NCBI GenBank assembly: GCA_937899835.1 | Contig: CALCCE010000267.1 | Coordinates: 1 to 64,000, forward strand | Source of the DNA: an uncultured Flavobacteriales bacterium | Lineage (GTDB): Bacteria > Bacteroidota > Bacteroidia > Flavobacteriales_G > Salibacteraceae | Reading direction: 5' to 3' | DNA: 64,000 bases | Part shown: piece after piece, positions 27,984 through 39,444 of the stretch | How the letters are laid out: every line of letters starts with the position of its first letter | Position numbering within the stretch: the stretch's first letter is position 1 | Program-made: the position numbers and the translations under genes | The notes under the pieces: model-generated | Told to the model about the DNA's origin: nothing | Seen by the model: the letters and a program-made list of their open reading frames with translations, nothing else | Databases searched by the model: none

Positions 27984-28008
27984 CCATAGGGTAAAGCGTA
28001 ACCCTACC

Positions 28009-30285
28009 TTAAGAAACGATTTTAAGCTTAGCAAACTTCAATAAAAGCTGTTTGTTGCCCGCCGATTGAAAAAATACAGTAGCCTTCTGATTCGGATAAG
28101 CACCTTCCAGGTTCAACACCTTGCCTTTGCCAAATCGTTCGTGCTCCACCTGCATGCCCACTTGCAAATCTTTTAGGTCATCGCCAGCAAAATTGCCCGG
28201 CTTATTGGCCGCAGCTTGCGGTGTCACCAGGTTACGTGGCTTGGGCATTACCGAAGCTCGGGTAGCGGTAGCTGTTTTGCTGGTCATCGTAGAAGAAACA
28301 CCTTTACCTGCTGTTCCAGGCACTTCATTGATGAAACGACTATCGATCTCTTCGATGAAGCGACTGGGTTCGCAATAGATCAAATTTCCCCACCGATAGC
28401 GGCTGGTGGCATAAGAAATGTAAGCTTTCTGCTCTGCCCGCGTGATGGCAACGTAAAACAACCGTCGTTCCTCTTCCAGTTCTGACCTTGAGTTGAGAGC
28501 CAGTTGAGAGGGAAAAAGGTTTTCTTCCATACCGACAATAAAAACAAATGGAAACTCAAGCCCTTTGGCAGAGTGTACCGTCATTAGGGTAACCCTCGGT
28601 TTGCCGTCGTCGTCTTGGTCCTTCTTGTCTACATCCGTCAGCAGGGCAATGTCTTGCATGTACAGTTCTAATGAAGAAGAGCTACCATCGGCGGTGGCGT
28701 TTTCCGAAAACTCCTTCAAGCCTGCCAACAACTCTTGTACGTTCTCGTAACGACTGATGTCCTCAGGGGTATCCTTTTTACTATACAGTTCTTTTAGTAT
28801 ACCTGAATGAGAGGCAATGGTATGGCCTACTTCATAAGCCGTTTTTTTATCCAGCAAAGCCTGAAAGCTCTGAATCATGGTCACAAAGTCGTTGAGCTTG
28901 TTGCGAACCGCTCCTGAAAGTTGCACCTGGTATTGATTCGGGTTGGTAATAATGTCCCAGATGCTAACTCCTGCTGTATTGGCCGCCACCACCAAACGTT
29001 CCACCGTAGTATTGCCCAAACCACGTTTGGGGTAGTTGATGATTCTTTTTAAAGCTTCTTCATCGGCTGGGTTGAGGGTGAGCCGAACATAGCCCAGCAG
29101 ATCTTTTATCTCTTTACGTTGATAGAAAGACAGGCCCCCATAAATCTTGTAAGGAATGTTGAGCTTACGCAGCCCTTCCTCCATTGACCTCGACTGTGAG
29201 TTGGTACGGTATAAAATGGAAAAGTCGCTGTAAGGCATCGCTTCGCTGGCTGAAAGGTTGAAGATTCGATGCGCAACGTTGCTGCCTTCTTCGTTGTCGG
29301 TCAAGGCCCCGAAGACCTCAATACGCTCACCAGTATCGTTGGCCGTCCAAACCTCTTTTTTCAGTTGGTCTTTGTTTTTATCGATGATGCTGTTGGCCGC
29401 TGAAACGATGTTTTTGGTGCTCCGGTAGTTCTGTTCCAATTTATATACCCCGGCATCTGGATACTCTTTTTGAAAGTTGAGAATGTTGGCAATATCGGCT
29501 CCACGAAACGCATAAATACTCTGTGCATCGTCTCCTACCACGCAAATGTTTTCGTGTTGAGCCGCAAGTGCTTTGAGGATTTTGTACTGTGAGAAGTTGG
29601 TGTCCTGAAACTCATCTACCATTACGTAGCGAAACTTGCGCTGGTATTTGTACAACACATCAGGGTAGTCCCGTAGCAATACATTGGTTTTAAAGAGCAG
29701 GTCGTCAAAGTCCATGGCACCGGCCTTGAAACACCTTCGTTCATACGTCTCATAAATTTTACCCAGTAAGGGCTTGCGACTCTGCACATCATCCGATTGG
29801 ATGGTGGTGTTGGCATTGTAAGCCCGGGCGGAGAGCAGGTTGTTTTTTGCCGACGATATACGGTTCAAGACCAAATTGGGCTTGTAAACCTTATCATCAA
29901 GGTTCATCTCTTTAATAATGGTACGCAACAAGCTCTTGGAATCGTCCGTGTCGTAGATGGTAAAGTTGGCCGGGTAGCCCAGTTTCTCGGCTTCTACGCG
30001 CAGGATGCGAGCAAAAATAGAGTGAAAAGTGCCCATCCAAATGTTGCGGGCTTCTCCTTCGCCTACAATGTTGCCAATGCGGTCTTTCATTTCCCGGGCA
30101 GCCTTATTGGTAAAGGTGAGCGACAAGATCCGAAAAGGGTCCACCCCCTTTTGTATAAGGTATGCTACGCGCATCGTGAGTACCCGGGTTTTGCCAGAAC
30201 CCGCACCGGCAATCACCATCACCGGGCCTTCGGTATGTTCAACTGCCTTTCGTTGCGATTCGTTAAGTCCTTCTAAGTAGTCCAT
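28009..30285 (-). CDS. ATP-dependent DNA helicase, UvrD/PcrA type
   Basis: A superfamily 1A 3'-5' helicase of 758 aa from the ATG at 30285 (MDYLEGLNESQRKAV). Motifs: Q-motif LNESQRKAV, Walker A GAGSGKT (27-33), Walker B DEFQDTN, GDDAQSIYAFRGAD (motif III), QNYRST (IV), VTLMTVHSAKGLEF (V) and LFYVAITRAEQKAYIS (VI). The C-terminal end holds a Tudor-like domain (VGMQVEHERFGKGKVLNLEG), as in PcrA/UvrD, which contacts RNA polymerase in those proteins. The likely role is nucleotide excision repair, mismatch repair and removal of RecA filaments. The reading frame extends to 30318 only through a TTG codon, and a consensus promoter lies inside that extension, so 30285 is preferred. Confidence 0.96.
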   Translation of the reverse strand: MDYLEGLNESQRKAVEHTEGPVMVIAGAGSGKTRVLTMRVAYLIQKGVDPFRILSLTFTNKAAREMKDRIGNIVGEGEARNIWMGTFHSIFARILRVEAEKLGYPANFTIYDTDDSKSLLRTIIKEMNLDDKVYKPNLVLNRISSAKNNLLSARAYNANTTIQSDDVQSRKPLLGKIYETYERRCFKAGAMDFDDLLFKTNVLLRDYPDVLYKYQRKFRYVMVDEFQDTNFSQYKILKALAAQHENICVVGDDAQSIYAFRGADIANILNFQKEYPDAGVYKLEQNYRSTKNIVSAANSIIDKNKDQLKKEVWTANDTGERIEVFGALTDNEEGSNVAHRIFNLSASEAMPYSDFSILYRTNSQSRSMEEGLRKLNIPYKIYGGLSFYQRKEIKDLLGYVRLTLNPADEEALKRIINYPKRGLGNTTVERLVVAANTAGVSIWDIITNPNQYQVQLSGAVRNKLNDFVTMIQSFQALLDKKTAYEVGHTIASHSGILKELYSKKDTPEDISRYENVQELLAGLKEFSENATADGSSSSLELYMQDIALLTDVDKKDQDDDGKPRVTLMTVHSAKGLEFPFVFIVGMEENLFPSQLALNSRSELEEERRLFYVAITRAEQKAYISYATSRYRWGNLIYCEPSRFIEEIDSRFINEVPGTAGKGVSSTMTSKTATATRASVMPKPRNLVTPQAAANKPGNFAGDDLKDLQVGMQVEHERFGKGKVLNLEGAYPNQKATVFFQSAGNKQLLLKFAKLKIVS

Positions 30286-30290
30286 CCCTG

Positions 30291-30319
30291 CAAACTTAGC
30301 TATTCCCTGAGTGGGCAAA
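30291..30319 (-). promoter_or_regulatory. Predicted promoter of the UvrD/PcrA gene, next to the start codon
   Basis: Read on the minus strand: TTTG (30319-30316), 17 bases, TAAGTTTG (30298-30291). The -7 box is perfect, the spacer slightly short. The box ends only five bases before the ATG at 30285, so the transcript would be leaderless or nearly so. Confidence 0.5.
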
Positions 30320-30471
30320 GCGATCCGGGAGCCGGATTTTATAAACAGAAAAAGTGCCGTCGATCAATCACGAATTCGACCGGTTCGAAACGAAATGGAA
30401 GGTCGATTTCAACTCCTCCAAATGCCTGAATAAATGAGCATTATTTTCTTGGAAAAATTTAGATTGGGACG

Positions 30472-30502
30472 TTTGGATATTCAATATTATCCTGTACATT
30501 TG
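30472..30502 (+). promoter_or_regulatory. Predicted promoter of the str-S10-spc-alpha operon
   Basis: TTTG (30472-30475), 19 bases, TACATTTG (30495-30502). Both boxes match the Bacteroidota consensus with ideal spacing. The leader to the rpsL ATG at 30562 would be about 53 bases. Confidence 0.88.
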
Positions 30503-30561
30503 CAGCCCCTAAATTAACTGGGAATCCATAGAGTAGAGAAAAATAAAGGTTTTTAACCACT

Positions 30562-30936
30562 ATGCCTACGATTCAACAATTAGTTCGTAAAGGACGGGTA
30601 ACCAAGACCAAAACCAGCAAGTCGGCTGCACTTAATTCTTGCCCACAACGCCGTGGAGTTTGTGTACGTGTGTATACTACCACACCCAAGAAACCAAACT
30701 CGGCCATGCGTAAAGTGGCACGTGTGCGTTTAACCAACGGCAATGAAGTAAACGCCTACATCCCTGGCGAAGGTCACAACCTGCAGGAACACAGCATTGT
30801 GTTGGTTCGTGGTGGTCGTGTGAAAGACCTTCCGGGAGTTCGGTACCATATCGTTCGCGGTGCACTCGACACCGCTGGTGTGGAAGGCCGCGCACAACGC
30901 CGTTCCAAGTATGGAACCAAACGTCCTAAAAAATAA
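30562..30936 (+). CDS. rpsL: 30S ribosomal protein S12
   Basis: A 124-aa S12 of the 30S decoding centre and first gene of the operon. The universally conserved segment [13 protein letters not shown] and the loop [13 protein letters not shown] are present, with the usual Lys at the sites where streptomycin-resistance changes occur. The length is canonical. The start is the ATG after a leader from the consensus promoter; it is followed 31 bases later by rpsG. Confidence 0.99.
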   Translation: MPTIQQLVRKGRVTKTKTSKSAALNSCPQRRGVCVRVYTTTPKKPNSAMRKVARVRLTNGNEVNAYIPGEGHNLQEHSIVLVRGGRVKDLPGVRYHIVRGALDTAGVEGRAQRRSKYGTKRPKK

Positions 30937-30967
30937 ATCAGCTCTTCGTTAGCGATCATTTGTAGCC

Positions 30968-31438
30968 ATGAGAAAGACCAAAGCCAAAAGAAGACCCGTG
31001 ATGCCGGACCCCCGGTATAACGATGTGATGGTTTCCCGCTTCGTCAACAACCTGATGTTGTCCGGTAAGAAAAGTACTGCCTACACCATCTTCTACGAAG
31101 CCATGGATATTATCGAAAGCAAAATCGAAGATGGTAGTGGATTAGAACTCTTCAAAAAAGCGGTTGAAAACGTCACCCCTCAAGTAGAGGTGCGTAGTCG
31201 ACGGGTAGGTGGATCTACTTTTCAGATTCCTACCGAAATCCGCAACAGCCGCAAGCTTTCTCAAGCCATGAAATGGATGATCTCTTACGCTCGCCGTCGT
31301 AACGGCAAGTCGATGGGGTCCAAGTTGGCGGATGAACTGATGGCAGCTTCCCGTGAAGAGGGTGGCGCTTTTAAAAAGAAAGAAGATACACACCGGATGG
31401 CAGAGGCAAACAAAGCCTTCTCCCACTTCCGGGTTTGA
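30968..31438 (+). CDS. rpsG: 30S ribosomal protein S7
   Basis: A 156-aa S7, primary binder of the 3' major domain of 16S rRNA in the small-subunit head. Conserved elements are the N-terminal [10 protein letters not shown], the [15 protein letters not shown] beta-hairpin that reaches the E site, and the C-terminal [15 protein letters not shown]. It lies between rpsL and fusA, the standard str-operon order. The length is normal. Confidence 0.99.
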   Translation: MRKTKAKRRPVMPDPRYNDVMVSRFVNNLMLSGKKSTAYTIFYEAMDIIESKIEDGSGLELFKKAVENVTPQVEVRSRRVGGSTFQIPTEIRNSRKLSQAMKWMISYARRRNGKSMGSKLADELMAASREEGGAFKKKEDTHRMAEANKAFSHFRV

Positions 31439-31477
31439 TATCAATCATTGATAAGCAAGCATTAAGCACCTAAGGCA

Positions 31478-33604
31478 ATGGCCAAGAGAGACTTAAATTA
31501 CACCCGGAACATCGGTATCGCTGCCCACATCGATGCTGGTAAAACCACCACCACCGAGCGGATTTTGTACTACGGTGGAGTGAGCCATAAAATTGGTGAA
31601 GTGCACGACGGTGCCGCCACCATGGACTGGATGGAGCAAGAGCAGGAGCGTGGAATTACCATTACTTCTGCTGCTACTACTCTCAACTGGAACTACCGCG
31701 AAAAAGATTATCACGTAAACATCATCGATACTCCAGGACACGTTGACTTTACTGTAGAAGTAAATCGCTCTTTGCGTGTGTTGGACGGATTGGTGTTCCT
31801 GTTCAGTGCTGTAGATGGTGTGGAGCCTCAGTCAGAAACCAACTGGCGTTTGGCTGATAACTACAATGTGCCCCGAATTGGATTTGTCAACAAAATGGAT
31901 CGTCAAGGGTCAGACTTTCTCAATGTTTGCCGGCAGGTAAAAGAAATGTTGGGATCGCACGCCTTGCCACTTCAAATTCCAATTGGTTCAGAAGACGATT
32001 TCAAAGGAGTGGTGGATTTGATCAACTTCCGTGGAATTGTTTGGAATGAGCACGATCAGGGAATGACTTTCGAAACCATCGACATTCCTGAAGACGTTTT
32101 GGAAGAAGCTACCGAATACCGCGAGAACCTTCTCGAAGCCGTAGCTGAATTCAACGATACTTTGATGGAGAAGTATTTCGAAGATCCAGAGTCGCTCACC
32201 GAGCGCGAAATTTTGGATGCACTTCGTGAAGCTACCATCGGAGGTAAAGTAGTACCCATGATGTGTGGTTCTGCTTTCAAAAATAAAGGGGTACAATCCA
32301 TGCTCGACATGGTGATGGAGATTCTTCCTTCCCCACTGGATACGCAAGCTATTGAGGGCACCAACCCCGATACCGAAGAGCCCGAGTCACGCAAGCCTAG
32401 CGTAGACGAGCCTTTCGCAGCGCTGGCATTCAAAATTGCTACCGACCCTTATGTAGGCCGCTTGTGTTTCACCCGCGCTTACTCTGGTGTGTTGCCTTCA
32501 GGTTCTTATGTGTTGAATACACGGACCGGCAAGAAAGAGCGTATTTCTCGCATTTACCAAATGCATGCTAACAAGCAAAATCAAATCAACGAGTTGCCAG
32601 CGGGTGACATCGCTGCATTGGTTGGCTTTAAAGACATCAAAACTGGTGATACCCTCTGTGCTGAGAAAGCACCGATCGTATTAGAATCGATGAACTTCCC
32701 CGATCCAGTTATCGGCGTTGCCATCGAGCCCAAAACCCAGGCTGATGTAGATAAACTGGGAACTGCTTTGGCCAAGCTGGCAGAAGAAGATCCTACTTTC
32801 CAAGTGCGTACTGATGAGGAAAGCGGTCAAACCGTTATCTCCGGTATGGGTGAGTTACACCTCGACATTATTCTCGATCGCCTCAAGCGTGAGTTTAAAG
32901 TAGAATGTGATCAGGGAGCGCCTCAAGTAAACTACAAAGAAGCCATTCGTGGTAATGTAGATCACCGTGAGGTTTACAAAAAACAAACTGGTGGTCGTGG
33001 TAAGTTTGCCGACATCGTAGTAACCATTGGTCCTGCTGATGAGGATTGGATGGAAGAAAACCGCGATAAGAAATCACTTCAGTTTGTCAACAAGGTGAAG
33101 GGCGGTAACGTACCAAAAGAATTTATTCCATCAGTGGAAAAAGGATTCGGCGAGGCCATGAAAAATGGTGTTTTGGCCGGCTTCCAACTGGAGAGCTTGA
33201 AAGTATCTCTTTTGGATGGATCATTCCACGCTGTGGATTCTGATCAACTCTCTTTTGAGCAAGCTGCCAAGATGGCTTACCGTACTGCATTGCCCAGAGC
33301 AACTCCAGTATTGATGGAGCCCATCATGAAGCTGGAGGTTGTTACTCCGGAAGAAAACATGGGTGACGTTGTGGGTGACCTCAACCGTCGTCGTGGACAA
33401 ATCGAAGGAATGGATGATCGTAACGGAGCCAAAGTAGTGAAGGCCAAAGTGCCTCTCTCAGAAATGTTCGGTTACGTCACCGATCTACGGACCATCACCT
33501 CGGGTCGTGCCAACTCTACCATGGAGTTTTCGCACTACTCCGATGCTCCGCGCAACATCTCAGAAGAGGTGATTGCAAAAGTTAAAGGTAATGTCACTGC
33601 ATAA
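31478..33604 (+). CDS. fusA: Elongation factor G
   Basis: A 708-aa translocation GTPase. G1 AHIDAGKT (17-24), the switch I/effector segment EQERGITI, G3 DTPGHVDF (84-91) and G4 NKMD (138-141) are intact. Domains II to V follow, with the domain IV sequence around [11 protein letters not shown] and a standard C-terminus. It promotes tRNA-mRNA translocation and ribosome recycling. It is followed directly by rpsJ; tuf, which sits here in E. coli, is absent, as is usual in Bacteroidota. Confidence 0.99.
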   Translation: MAKRDLNYTRNIGIAAHIDAGKTTTTERILYYGGVSHKIGEVHDGAATMDWMEQEQERGITITSAATTLNWNYREKDYHVNIIDTPGHVDFTVEVNRSLRVLDGLVFLFSAVDGVEPQSETNWRLADNYNVPRIGFVNKMDRQGSDFLNVCRQVKEMLGSHALPLQIPIGSEDDFKGVVDLINFRGIVWNEHDQGMTFETIDIPEDVLEEATEYRENLLEAVAEFNDTLMEKYFEDPESLTEREILDALREATIGGKVVPMMCGSAFKNKGVQSMLDMVMEILPSPLDTQAIEGTNPDTEEPESRKPSVDEPFAALAFKIATDPYVGRLCFTRAYSGVLPSGSYVLNTRTGKKERISRIYQMHANKQNQINELPAGDIAALVGFKDIKTGDTLCAEKAPIVLESMNFPDPVIGVAIEPKTQADVDKLGTALAKLAEEDPTFQVRTDEESGQTVISGMGELHLDIILDRLKREFKVECDQGAPQVNYKEAIRGNVDHREVYKKQTGGRGKFADIVVTIGPADEDWMEENRDKKSLQFVNKVKGGNVPKEFIPSVEKGFGEAMKNGVLAGFQLESLKVSLLDGSFHAVDSDQLSFEQAAKMAYRTALPRATPVLMEPIMKLEVVTPEENMGDVVGDLNRRRGQIEGMDDRNGAKVVKAKVPLSEMFGYVTDLRTITSGRANSTMEFSHYSDAPRNISEEVIAKVKGNVTA

Positions 33605-33616
33605 TACAAGTCTCTG

Positions 33617-33922
33617 ATGGCTCAACGGATCAGAATCAAGCTAAAATCCTACGATCACAACCTGGTTGACAAGTCAGCCGAAAAGATCGTAAAGACCGTG
33701 AAATCGACCGGAGCGGTAGTTAGTGGACCTATTCCACTCCCTACGCACAAGCGTATTTTTACCGTACTGCGTTCGCCACACGTGAATAAAAAGTCACGCG
33801 AGCAGTTCCAACTGTCTTCCTACAAAAGGTTGATGGACATCTACAGTTCTTCTTCGAAGACGGTAGACGCACTCATGCGTTTGGAATTGCCCAGTGGTGT
33901 AGAAGTTGAAATTAAGGTCTGA
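33617..33922 (+). CDS. rpsJ: 30S ribosomal protein S10
   Basis: A 101-aa S10 (NusE) in the small-subunit head; in other bacteria it also joins NusB in transcription antitermination. Conserved [14 protein letters not shown], the long loop with [27 protein letters not shown] (visible in parts) and VEVEIKV at the end. It starts 12 bases after fusA and leads the S10 part of the operon. Confidence 0.99.
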   Translation: MAQRIRIKLKSYDHNLVDKSAEKIVKTVKSTGAVVSGPIPLPTHKRIFTVLRSPHVNKKSREQFQLSSYKRLMDIYSSSSKTVDALMRLELPSGVEVEIKV

Positions 33923-33952
33923 TCTCGTAGGGTCATTAATTAGTAGTAAGTC

Positions 33953-34570
33953 ATGTCAGGTATCATTGGAAAAAAGGTCGGGATGACCAGCATTTTCACC
34001 GAAGAGGGCAAAAACGTTGCTTGCACGGTGATTGAAGCGGGTCCCTGTGTGGTCACTCAGGTGCGCACACAAGAAACCGACGGATACGAGGCCGTTCAGT
34101 TAGGATACGGTGAGCGTAAGGAGAAAAATACCCCTGCTCCCCTTCAAGGCCATTTCAAAAGATCGGGTACTACTCCCAAAGCGAAACTGGTAGAATTCAA
34201 AAGCTTCGAGCAAGAAGTGAATGCTGGTGATGAAATCACAGTTGATCTCTTTGTTGAAGGTGAATTTGTTGATGTTGTTGGCACTACCAAAGGAAAAGGT
34301 TTTCAAGGGGTTGTTAAGCGCCATGGCTTTGCCGGTGTGAATGATGCTACCCACGGACAGCATAACCGTTTACGTGCTCCCGGTTCTATTGGTGGAGCTT
34401 CTTATCCTGCGCGTGTATTCAAAGGCATGCGTATGGCTGGCCAAACCGGAAATGCTCGCAGAAAGGTAACCAACCTTCGTGTGCTTAAAGTGATGACCGA
34501 CAAAAATCTGCTGGTCGTTAAAGGTGCTATCCCAGGGCCGAATGGTTCCTACGTAATTGTTGAGAAATAA
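33953..34570 (+). CDS. rplC: 50S ribosomal protein L3
   Basis: A 205-aa L3, an early assembly protein whose central extension reaches the peptidyl-transferase centre. Conserved [14 protein letters not shown] at the N-terminus, [14 protein letters not shown] and GQTGNARRK in the extension. Its TAA overlaps the ATG of rplD by one base (TAATG), which suggests translational coupling. Confidence 0.99.
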   Translation: MSGIIGKKVGMTSIFTEEGKNVACTVIEAGPCVVTQVRTQETDGYEAVQLGYGERKEKNTPAPLQGHFKRSGTTPKAKLVEFKSFEQEVNAGDEITVDLFVEGEFVDVVGTTKGKGFQGVVKRHGFAGVNDATHGQHNRLRAPGSIGGASYPARVFKGMRMAGQTGNARRKVTNLRVLKVMTDKNLLVVKGAIPGPNGSYVIVEK

Positions 34571-35193
34571 TGGAATTAGCAGTATTCAATACCAGCGGCA
34601 AGGAGACCAAAAAGGTCAAATTGAACAAGGCGGTATTCGGCATTGAGCCTAACGATCACGCCATTTATCTGGACGTGAAGCAGTTTTTGGCCAACCAACG
34701 TCAGGGAACGCACAAAGCAAAAGAGCGTGGAGAGATTACCGGAAGCACCCGTAAGATCAAGCGCCAAAAAGGAACAGGTACTGCTCGTGCCGGTAGCTTG
34801 AAAAACCCTTTGTTCAAAGGTGGTGGTCGTGTTTTCGGCCCAAGGCCTCGGAGCTACAGCTTCAAACTCAACAAAAAGCAAAAACAATTGGCTCGCAGGT
34901 CTGCCCTCAGTGCCAAGGTGAAGGAATCGGGCCTCGTGGTCGTGGAAGATTTCACTATGGCAGCAGCCAAAACCAAAGAATACGTTGGTATCCTCAACAA
35001 TTTGAAAGTAGCGGACAACCGTAGCTTGATTGTCATTGGGGAAAACAACAAAAACATTGTGCTTTCCTCCCGCAATTTGCAAAACTCTCATGTGGTCACT
35101 GTTTCAGAATTGAACACCTATGAGATTGTGAAAGCAAAAAATGTAGTGATCAGCGAAAGTGCACTCACACAGATTGAAACTCAATTAAGCTAA
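34570..35193 (+). CDS. rplD: 50S ribosomal protein L4
   Basis: A 207-aa L4. Its internal loop lines the exit tunnel ([17 protein letters not shown], then FGPRPRSY). In E. coli L4 represses its own S10 operon; no equivalent leader was recognised here. It overlaps the rplC stop codon and is followed seven bases later by rplW. Confidence 0.99.
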   Translation: MELAVFNTSGKETKKVKLNKAVFGIEPNDHAIYLDVKQFLANQRQGTHKAKERGEITGSTRKIKRQKGTGTARAGSLKNPLFKGGGRVFGPRPRSYSFKLNKKQKQLARRSALSAKVKESGLVVVEDFTMAAAKTKEYVGILNNLKVADNRSLIVIGENNKNIVLSSRNLQNSHVVTVSELNTYEIVKAKNVVISESALTQIETQLS

Positions 35194-35200
35194 TCGGGTC

Positions 35201-35491
35201 ATGGAAATCATTTTGAAGCCGGTAATTACCGAAAAGATGACCGCCATCAGCGAGAAATACAATCGCTATGGATTTCTGGTCAATCGCAATGCGAACAAGC
35301 TCCAGATCAAAGAAGCCGTTGAGCAACAATATGGTGTTTCCGTTTCTGCTGTCAATACCATGATTCATGGTGGTAAAGCGCGTCAGCGGTATACCAAGAC
35401 CGGCATTCAGCGCGGACGCACCAACAGTTTTAAAAAGGCGATTGTAACCTTGATGGAAGGTGATACGATCGATTTCTATAGCAGCATTTAA
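35201..35491 (+). CDS. rplW: 50S ribosomal protein L23
   Basis: A 96-aa L23 at the tunnel exit, docking site for trigger factor and SRP. It begins [21 protein letters not shown], the typical L23 start (LKPVxTEK), and contains the [11 protein letters not shown] region. The length is normal. rplB follows after ten bases. Confidence 0.98.
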   Translation: MEIILKPVITEKMTAISEKYNRYGFLVNRNANKLQIKEAVEQQYGVSVSAVNTMIHGGKARQRYTKTGIQRGRTNSFKKAIVTLMEGDTIDFYSSI

Positions 35492-35501
35492 GTTAAGAAC
35501 G

Positions 35502-36326
<825 letters not shown>

Positions 36327-36333
36327 TTAGGAC

Positions 36334-36615
36334 ATGAGCCGCTCGCTTAAGAAACCTCCTTTCGTACACTACAAGCTCAATAAGCGTGTAGAAGACGCTC
36401 AGGCCTCCGGCAAAAAGTCGGTGATCAAAACTTGGTCCCGTGCTTCAATGATTACCCCGGATTTTGTTGGCCTGACCATTGCCGTGCACAACGGAAACAA
36501 ATTCATTCCGGTATACGTCACCGAGAACATGGTAGGGCATAAATTGGGAGAGTTTGCTCCCACCCGTACCTGGCGCGGACACGCCGGACAGAAAAAAGAC
36601 AAAGGCAAACGCTAA
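36334..36615 (+). CDS. rpsS: 30S ribosomal protein S19
   Basis: A 93-aa S19 in the small-subunit head. It begins [11 protein letters not shown] and has [20 protein letters not shown] and [18 protein letters not shown], all diagnostic. It lies seven bases after rplB in the conserved S10 order. Confidence 0.99.
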   Translation: MSRSLKKPPFVHYKLNKRVEDAQASGKKSVIKTWSRASMITPDFVGLTIAVHNGNKFIPVYVTENMVGHKLGEFAPTRTWRGHAGQKKDKGKR

Positions 36616-36627
36616 TAAAGAGGAACC

Positions 36628-37062
36628 ATGGGAGTTCGTAAACAACAAGCCGCCGATGCGCGGAAAGAAGCTCGCAAAAGCCTCTACCTGGCCAGGTTGA
36701 ACAACTGTCCTACCTCGCCACGGAAGATGCGCCTGGTCGCCGATATGATTCGCGGCACCGAAGTGATGGAAGCCAGCAGCATTTTGCAATTCAGCAAAAA
36801 AGAAGCGGCCCGTCGTATGGAAAAACTGTTGTGGTCAGCCATTTCAAACTACGAGCAAAAGTCGGGTGAGAAGTGGGAGAGTGGAAACCTCTTTGTAAAA
36901 GAAGTAATGGTAGACAGTGCTCGGATCTTGAAGCGGATTCAACCCGCTCCACAAGGACGTGCTCACCGCATCAACAAGCGTTCAAATCACGTGACTCTCG
37001 TATTGGGAAGCCTCAACGATGAGTTCATCGAAGATATTCAAGCAGAAGAAATCGATTCGTAA
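36628..37062 (+). CDS. rplV: 50S ribosomal protein L22
   Basis: A 144-aa L22 whose beta-hairpin lines the exit tunnel. Conserved [18 protein letters not shown] and the hairpin around [20 protein letters not shown]. It is longer than the ~110-aa E. coli form, through a longer N-terminus and an acidic C-terminal tail. rpsC follows after two bases. Confidence 0.98.
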   Translation: MGVRKQQAADARKEARKSLYLARLNNCPTSPRKMRLVADMIRGTEVMEASSILQFSKKEAARRMEKLLWSAISNYEQKSGEKWESGNLFVKEVMVDSARILKRIQPAPQGRAHRINKRSNHVTLVLGSLNDEFIEDIQAEEIDS

Positions 37063-37064
37063 AC

Positions 37065-37769
37065 ATGGGACAAAAGACTAATCCGATCGGCAACCGCCTT
37101 GGCTTCATCAGAGGATGGGATTCTCACTGGTATGGTGGCCGTAAGTACGAAGACAAGCTGGTAGAAGATTACAAAATTCGCCGGTACCTAAAGGCTCGTC
37201 TGGAAAAAGCCAGTGTGTCCAAAGTTGTTATCGAACGTACACTGAAGCTTATCACCATCACCATCTACACCGCGCGTCCGGGAATCATTATCGGAAAAGG
37301 CGGTCAGGAAGTAGATCGTTTGAAGGAAGAGTTGAAAAAACTCACCAAAAAAGATGTTCAGATCAACATCTTTGAGATCAAACGTCCTGAAGTAGACGCT
37401 CGTCTGGTAGCTGATAGCATTGCGCGTCAGATTGAAGGTCGGATTTCTTTCCGTCGTGCTACCAAAATGGCAGTAGCCTCTACCATGCGGATGGGAGCTG
37501 AAGGAATTAAAGTGACATTATCCGGTCGATTGAACGGGGCTGAAATGGCCCGGACCGAAAGTTATAAAGACGGTCGTATTCCGCTGCACACCTTCCGTGC
37601 AGACATCGACTATGCTTTGTCAGAAGCACATACCACTTACGGCCGAATTGGCGTGAAGGTGTGGATTTGTAAAGGCGAAGTATATGGCAAGCGCGACCTT
37701 TCGCCAAACGTTGGTGCCAGCAAAGGAAATTCTGGTGGTGGCAAAGGCAAAATGAGAAAGAAACGCTGA
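37065..37769 (+). CDS. rpsC: 30S ribosomal protein S3
   Basis: A 234-aa S3 at the mRNA entry channel. Conserved [22 protein letters not shown], the KH domain with [15 protein letters not shown], and the C-terminal domain ending [22 protein letters not shown]. The tail is Gly/Lys-rich. It lies two bases behind rplV. Confidence 0.99.
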   Translation: MGQKTNPIGNRLGFIRGWDSHWYGGRKYEDKLVEDYKIRRYLKARLEKASVSKVVIERTLKLITITIYTARPGIIIGKGGQEVDRLKEELKKLTKKDVQINIFEIKRPEVDARLVADSIARQIEGRISFRRATKMAVASTMRMGAEGIKVTLSGRLNGAEMARTESYKDGRIPLHTFRADIDYALSEAHTTYGRIGVKVWICKGEVYGKRDLSPNVGASKGNSGGGKGKMRKKR

Positions 37770-37804
37770 TTCGAATAACCTGATCTTTTAAAAGGGCAAA
37801 CGAG

Positions 37805-38227
37805 ATGTTACAGCCGAAAAAAGTAAAACGCAGAAGAGTCCAGAAAGGCCGCATCAAAGGCAATTCTGGCCGTGGCCACCAGTTGGCATTCGGAACCATG
37901 GGGATCAAAACCCTCGATGGAGGCCGACTCACCAGCCGTCAAATTGAGGCTGCTCGTATTGCGATGACCCGTTACATGAAACGGGAAGGACAAGTATGGA
38001 TTCGAATCTTTCCGGATACTCCGATCACCAGCAAACCAGCTGAAGTACGGATGGGTAAAGGAAAGGGAGCATTGAGCCACTGGGTTGCTAAAGTACGTCC
38101 GGGCCGCATCCTCTTCGAACTCGAAGGTGTTCCCCGTGAAATTGGGGAAGAGGCGCTTCGGCTGGCCTCACAGAAACTGCCGGTATTGACCAAGTTTGTG
38201 ATCAGAAGAGATTATTCTGGCAATTAA
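37805..38227 (+). CDS. rplP: 50S ribosomal protein L16
   Basis: A 140-aa L16 near the A-site tRNA elbow. Conserved [44 protein letters not shown] and the [14 protein letters not shown] segment that carries the hydroxylated Arg in E. coli. The length is standard. Confidence 0.99.
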   Translation: MLQPKKVKRRRVQKGRIKGNSGRGHQLAFGTMGIKTLDGGRLTSRQIEAARIAMTRYMKREGQVWIRIFPDTPITSKPAEVRMGKGKGALSHWVAKVRPGRILFELEGVPREIGEEALRLASQKLPVLTKFVIRRDYSGN

Positions 38228-38239
38228 TATTAAGAGAGG

Positions 38240-38440
38240 ATGAAACCTTCCGTAATCGCCGAAATGACCAACCAAGAGTTGGTGGAAACCCTTGAGGAGC
38301 ACTTCCTGGCTTTTCGTAAGATGAAACTCAACCATGCAGTTTCTACACTCGAAAACCCACTGGAACTCCGCGCCAAGCGCAGGGTTATTGCCCGTATCAA
38401 AACGGAGCTCAACAAACGTCAAACGCAAGAAAAAGCATAA
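38240..38440 (+). CDS. rpmC: 50S ribosomal protein L29
   Basis: A 66-aa L29, two antiparallel helices near the tunnel exit. The sequence [21 protein letters not shown] and [19 protein letters not shown] fits the family. rpsQ follows two bases after its stop codon. Confidence 0.97.
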   Translation: MKPSVIAEMTNQELVETLEEHFLAFRKMKLNHAVSTLENPLELRAKRRVIARIKTELNKRQTQEKA

Positions 38441-38442
38441 TC

Positions 38443-38700
38443 ATGTCCGAGCGTAACCTGAGGAAAGAACGGATCGGTATCGTTACCAGCGATAAAATGG
38501 CGAAATCCATTGTGGTATCGGTAGAACGGAAGGTAAAACACCCGAAATACGGGAAGTTCGTTAAAAAGACCAAGAAGTTTGTTGCCCACGACGAGCAAAA
38601 CGAATGTGGAATCGGTGATACCGTTAGGATCATGGAAACCCGTCCGCTTAGCAAACGCAAAAACTGGCGTTTGGTTGAGGTGATCGAAAAAGCCAAGTAA
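38443..38700 (+). CDS. rpsQ: 30S ribosomal protein S17
   Basis: An 85-aa S17, an OB-fold protein that binds 16S rRNA helix 11. Conserved [35 protein letters not shown] and the [16 protein letters not shown] end. Standard position between rpmC and rplN. Confidence 0.98.
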   Translation: MSERNLRKERIGIVTSDKMAKSIVVSVERKVKHPKYGKFVKKTKKFVAHDEQNECGIGDTVRIMETRPLSKRKNWRLVEVIEKAK

Positions 38701-38738
38701 TCCAATTCAAAGCACGGACTTAATAACAATTTGAAGCC

Positions 38739-39107
38739 ATGATTCAGCAGGAATCCAGGTTAGGAGTAGCAGACAACAGCGGAGCGAAAGAAGTGCTTTG
38801 CATCCGGGTACTCGGCGGAACCAAACGCCGGTATGCCAGTGTTGGAGACAACATCGTCGTGTCTGTTAAAGATGCTATGCCTTCAGGCAACGTAAAAAAA
38901 GGACAAGTCTCCAGAGCAGTGGTCGTGCGTACCCGCAAGGAAGTACGCCGTCAGGACGGATCTTACATCCGCTTCGACGACAACGCTGTAGTACTGCTCA
39001 ACAATGCAGGCGAGATGCGTGGAACACGTATTTTCGGTCCCGTTGCTCGTGAATTGCGTGAAAAACAATACATGAAAATCGTATCGCTGGCACCAGAGGT
39101 GCTTTGA
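38739..39107 (+). CDS. rplN: 50S ribosomal protein L14
   Basis: A 122-aa L14, located at the subunit interface (bridge B8). Begins [19 protein letters not shown] and contains [20 protein letters not shown] and [13 protein letters not shown]. Canonical length; it opens the spc section. Confidence 0.99.
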   Translation: MIQQESRLGVADNSGAKEVLCIRVLGGTKRRYASVGDNIVVSVKDAMPSGNVKKGQVSRAVVVRTRKEVRRQDGSYIRFDDNAVVLLNNAGEMRGTRIFGPVARELREKQYMKIVSLAPEVL

Positions 39108-39126
39108 TCGACAATAATTGCAGACG

Positions 39127-39444
39127 ATGCAAAAGAAGTTACACATCAAAAAAGGCGATCGGGTTAAAGTAATCGCCGGCGAATCCAAAGGAAGTGAAGG
39201 CAAAGTGCTTTTCATTGACCGGGATAAAAACCGTGCAACGGTAGAAGGTGTCAACCTTGTTTCGGTACACACCAAGCCCAATGCACAGCACCCAGACGGT
39301 GGCATCATTCAAAAAGAAGCTACTGTGCACCTCTCCAACCTTATGATTGTTGATGGCAGTGGAAATGCTTCCCGCATTGGTCGGAAGGTAGAAAACGGAA
39401 AAATTGTGCGTTACTCTAAAAAATCCGGGGAGAACATCAAATGA
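39127..39444 (+). CDS. rplX: 50S ribosomal protein L24
   Basis: A 105-aa L24 with a KOW motif ([19 protein letters not shown]) that initiates 50S assembly. The ATG at 39127 ([11 protein letters not shown]) is preferred to an in-frame TTG nine bases earlier. Its last four bases overlap the rplE start (ATGA), so the two are translationally coupled. Confidence 0.98.
   Translation: MQKKLHIKKGDRVKVIAGESKGSEGKVLFIDRDKNRATVEGVNLVSVHTKPNAQHPDGGIIQKEATVHLSNLMIVDGSGNASRIGRKVENGKIVRYSKKSGENIK

Noticed and set aside
27987-28006. Small hairpin TAGGGT / ACCCTA after the UvrD/PcrA gene
   Set aside because: Six-base stem with no clear T-run on the minus strand; too weak to call a terminator.
33604-33617. 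Missing tuf gene between fusA and rpsJ as a possible deletion
   Set aside because: This junction is normal for Bacteroidota, where tuf lies in another cluster; not evidence of loss.
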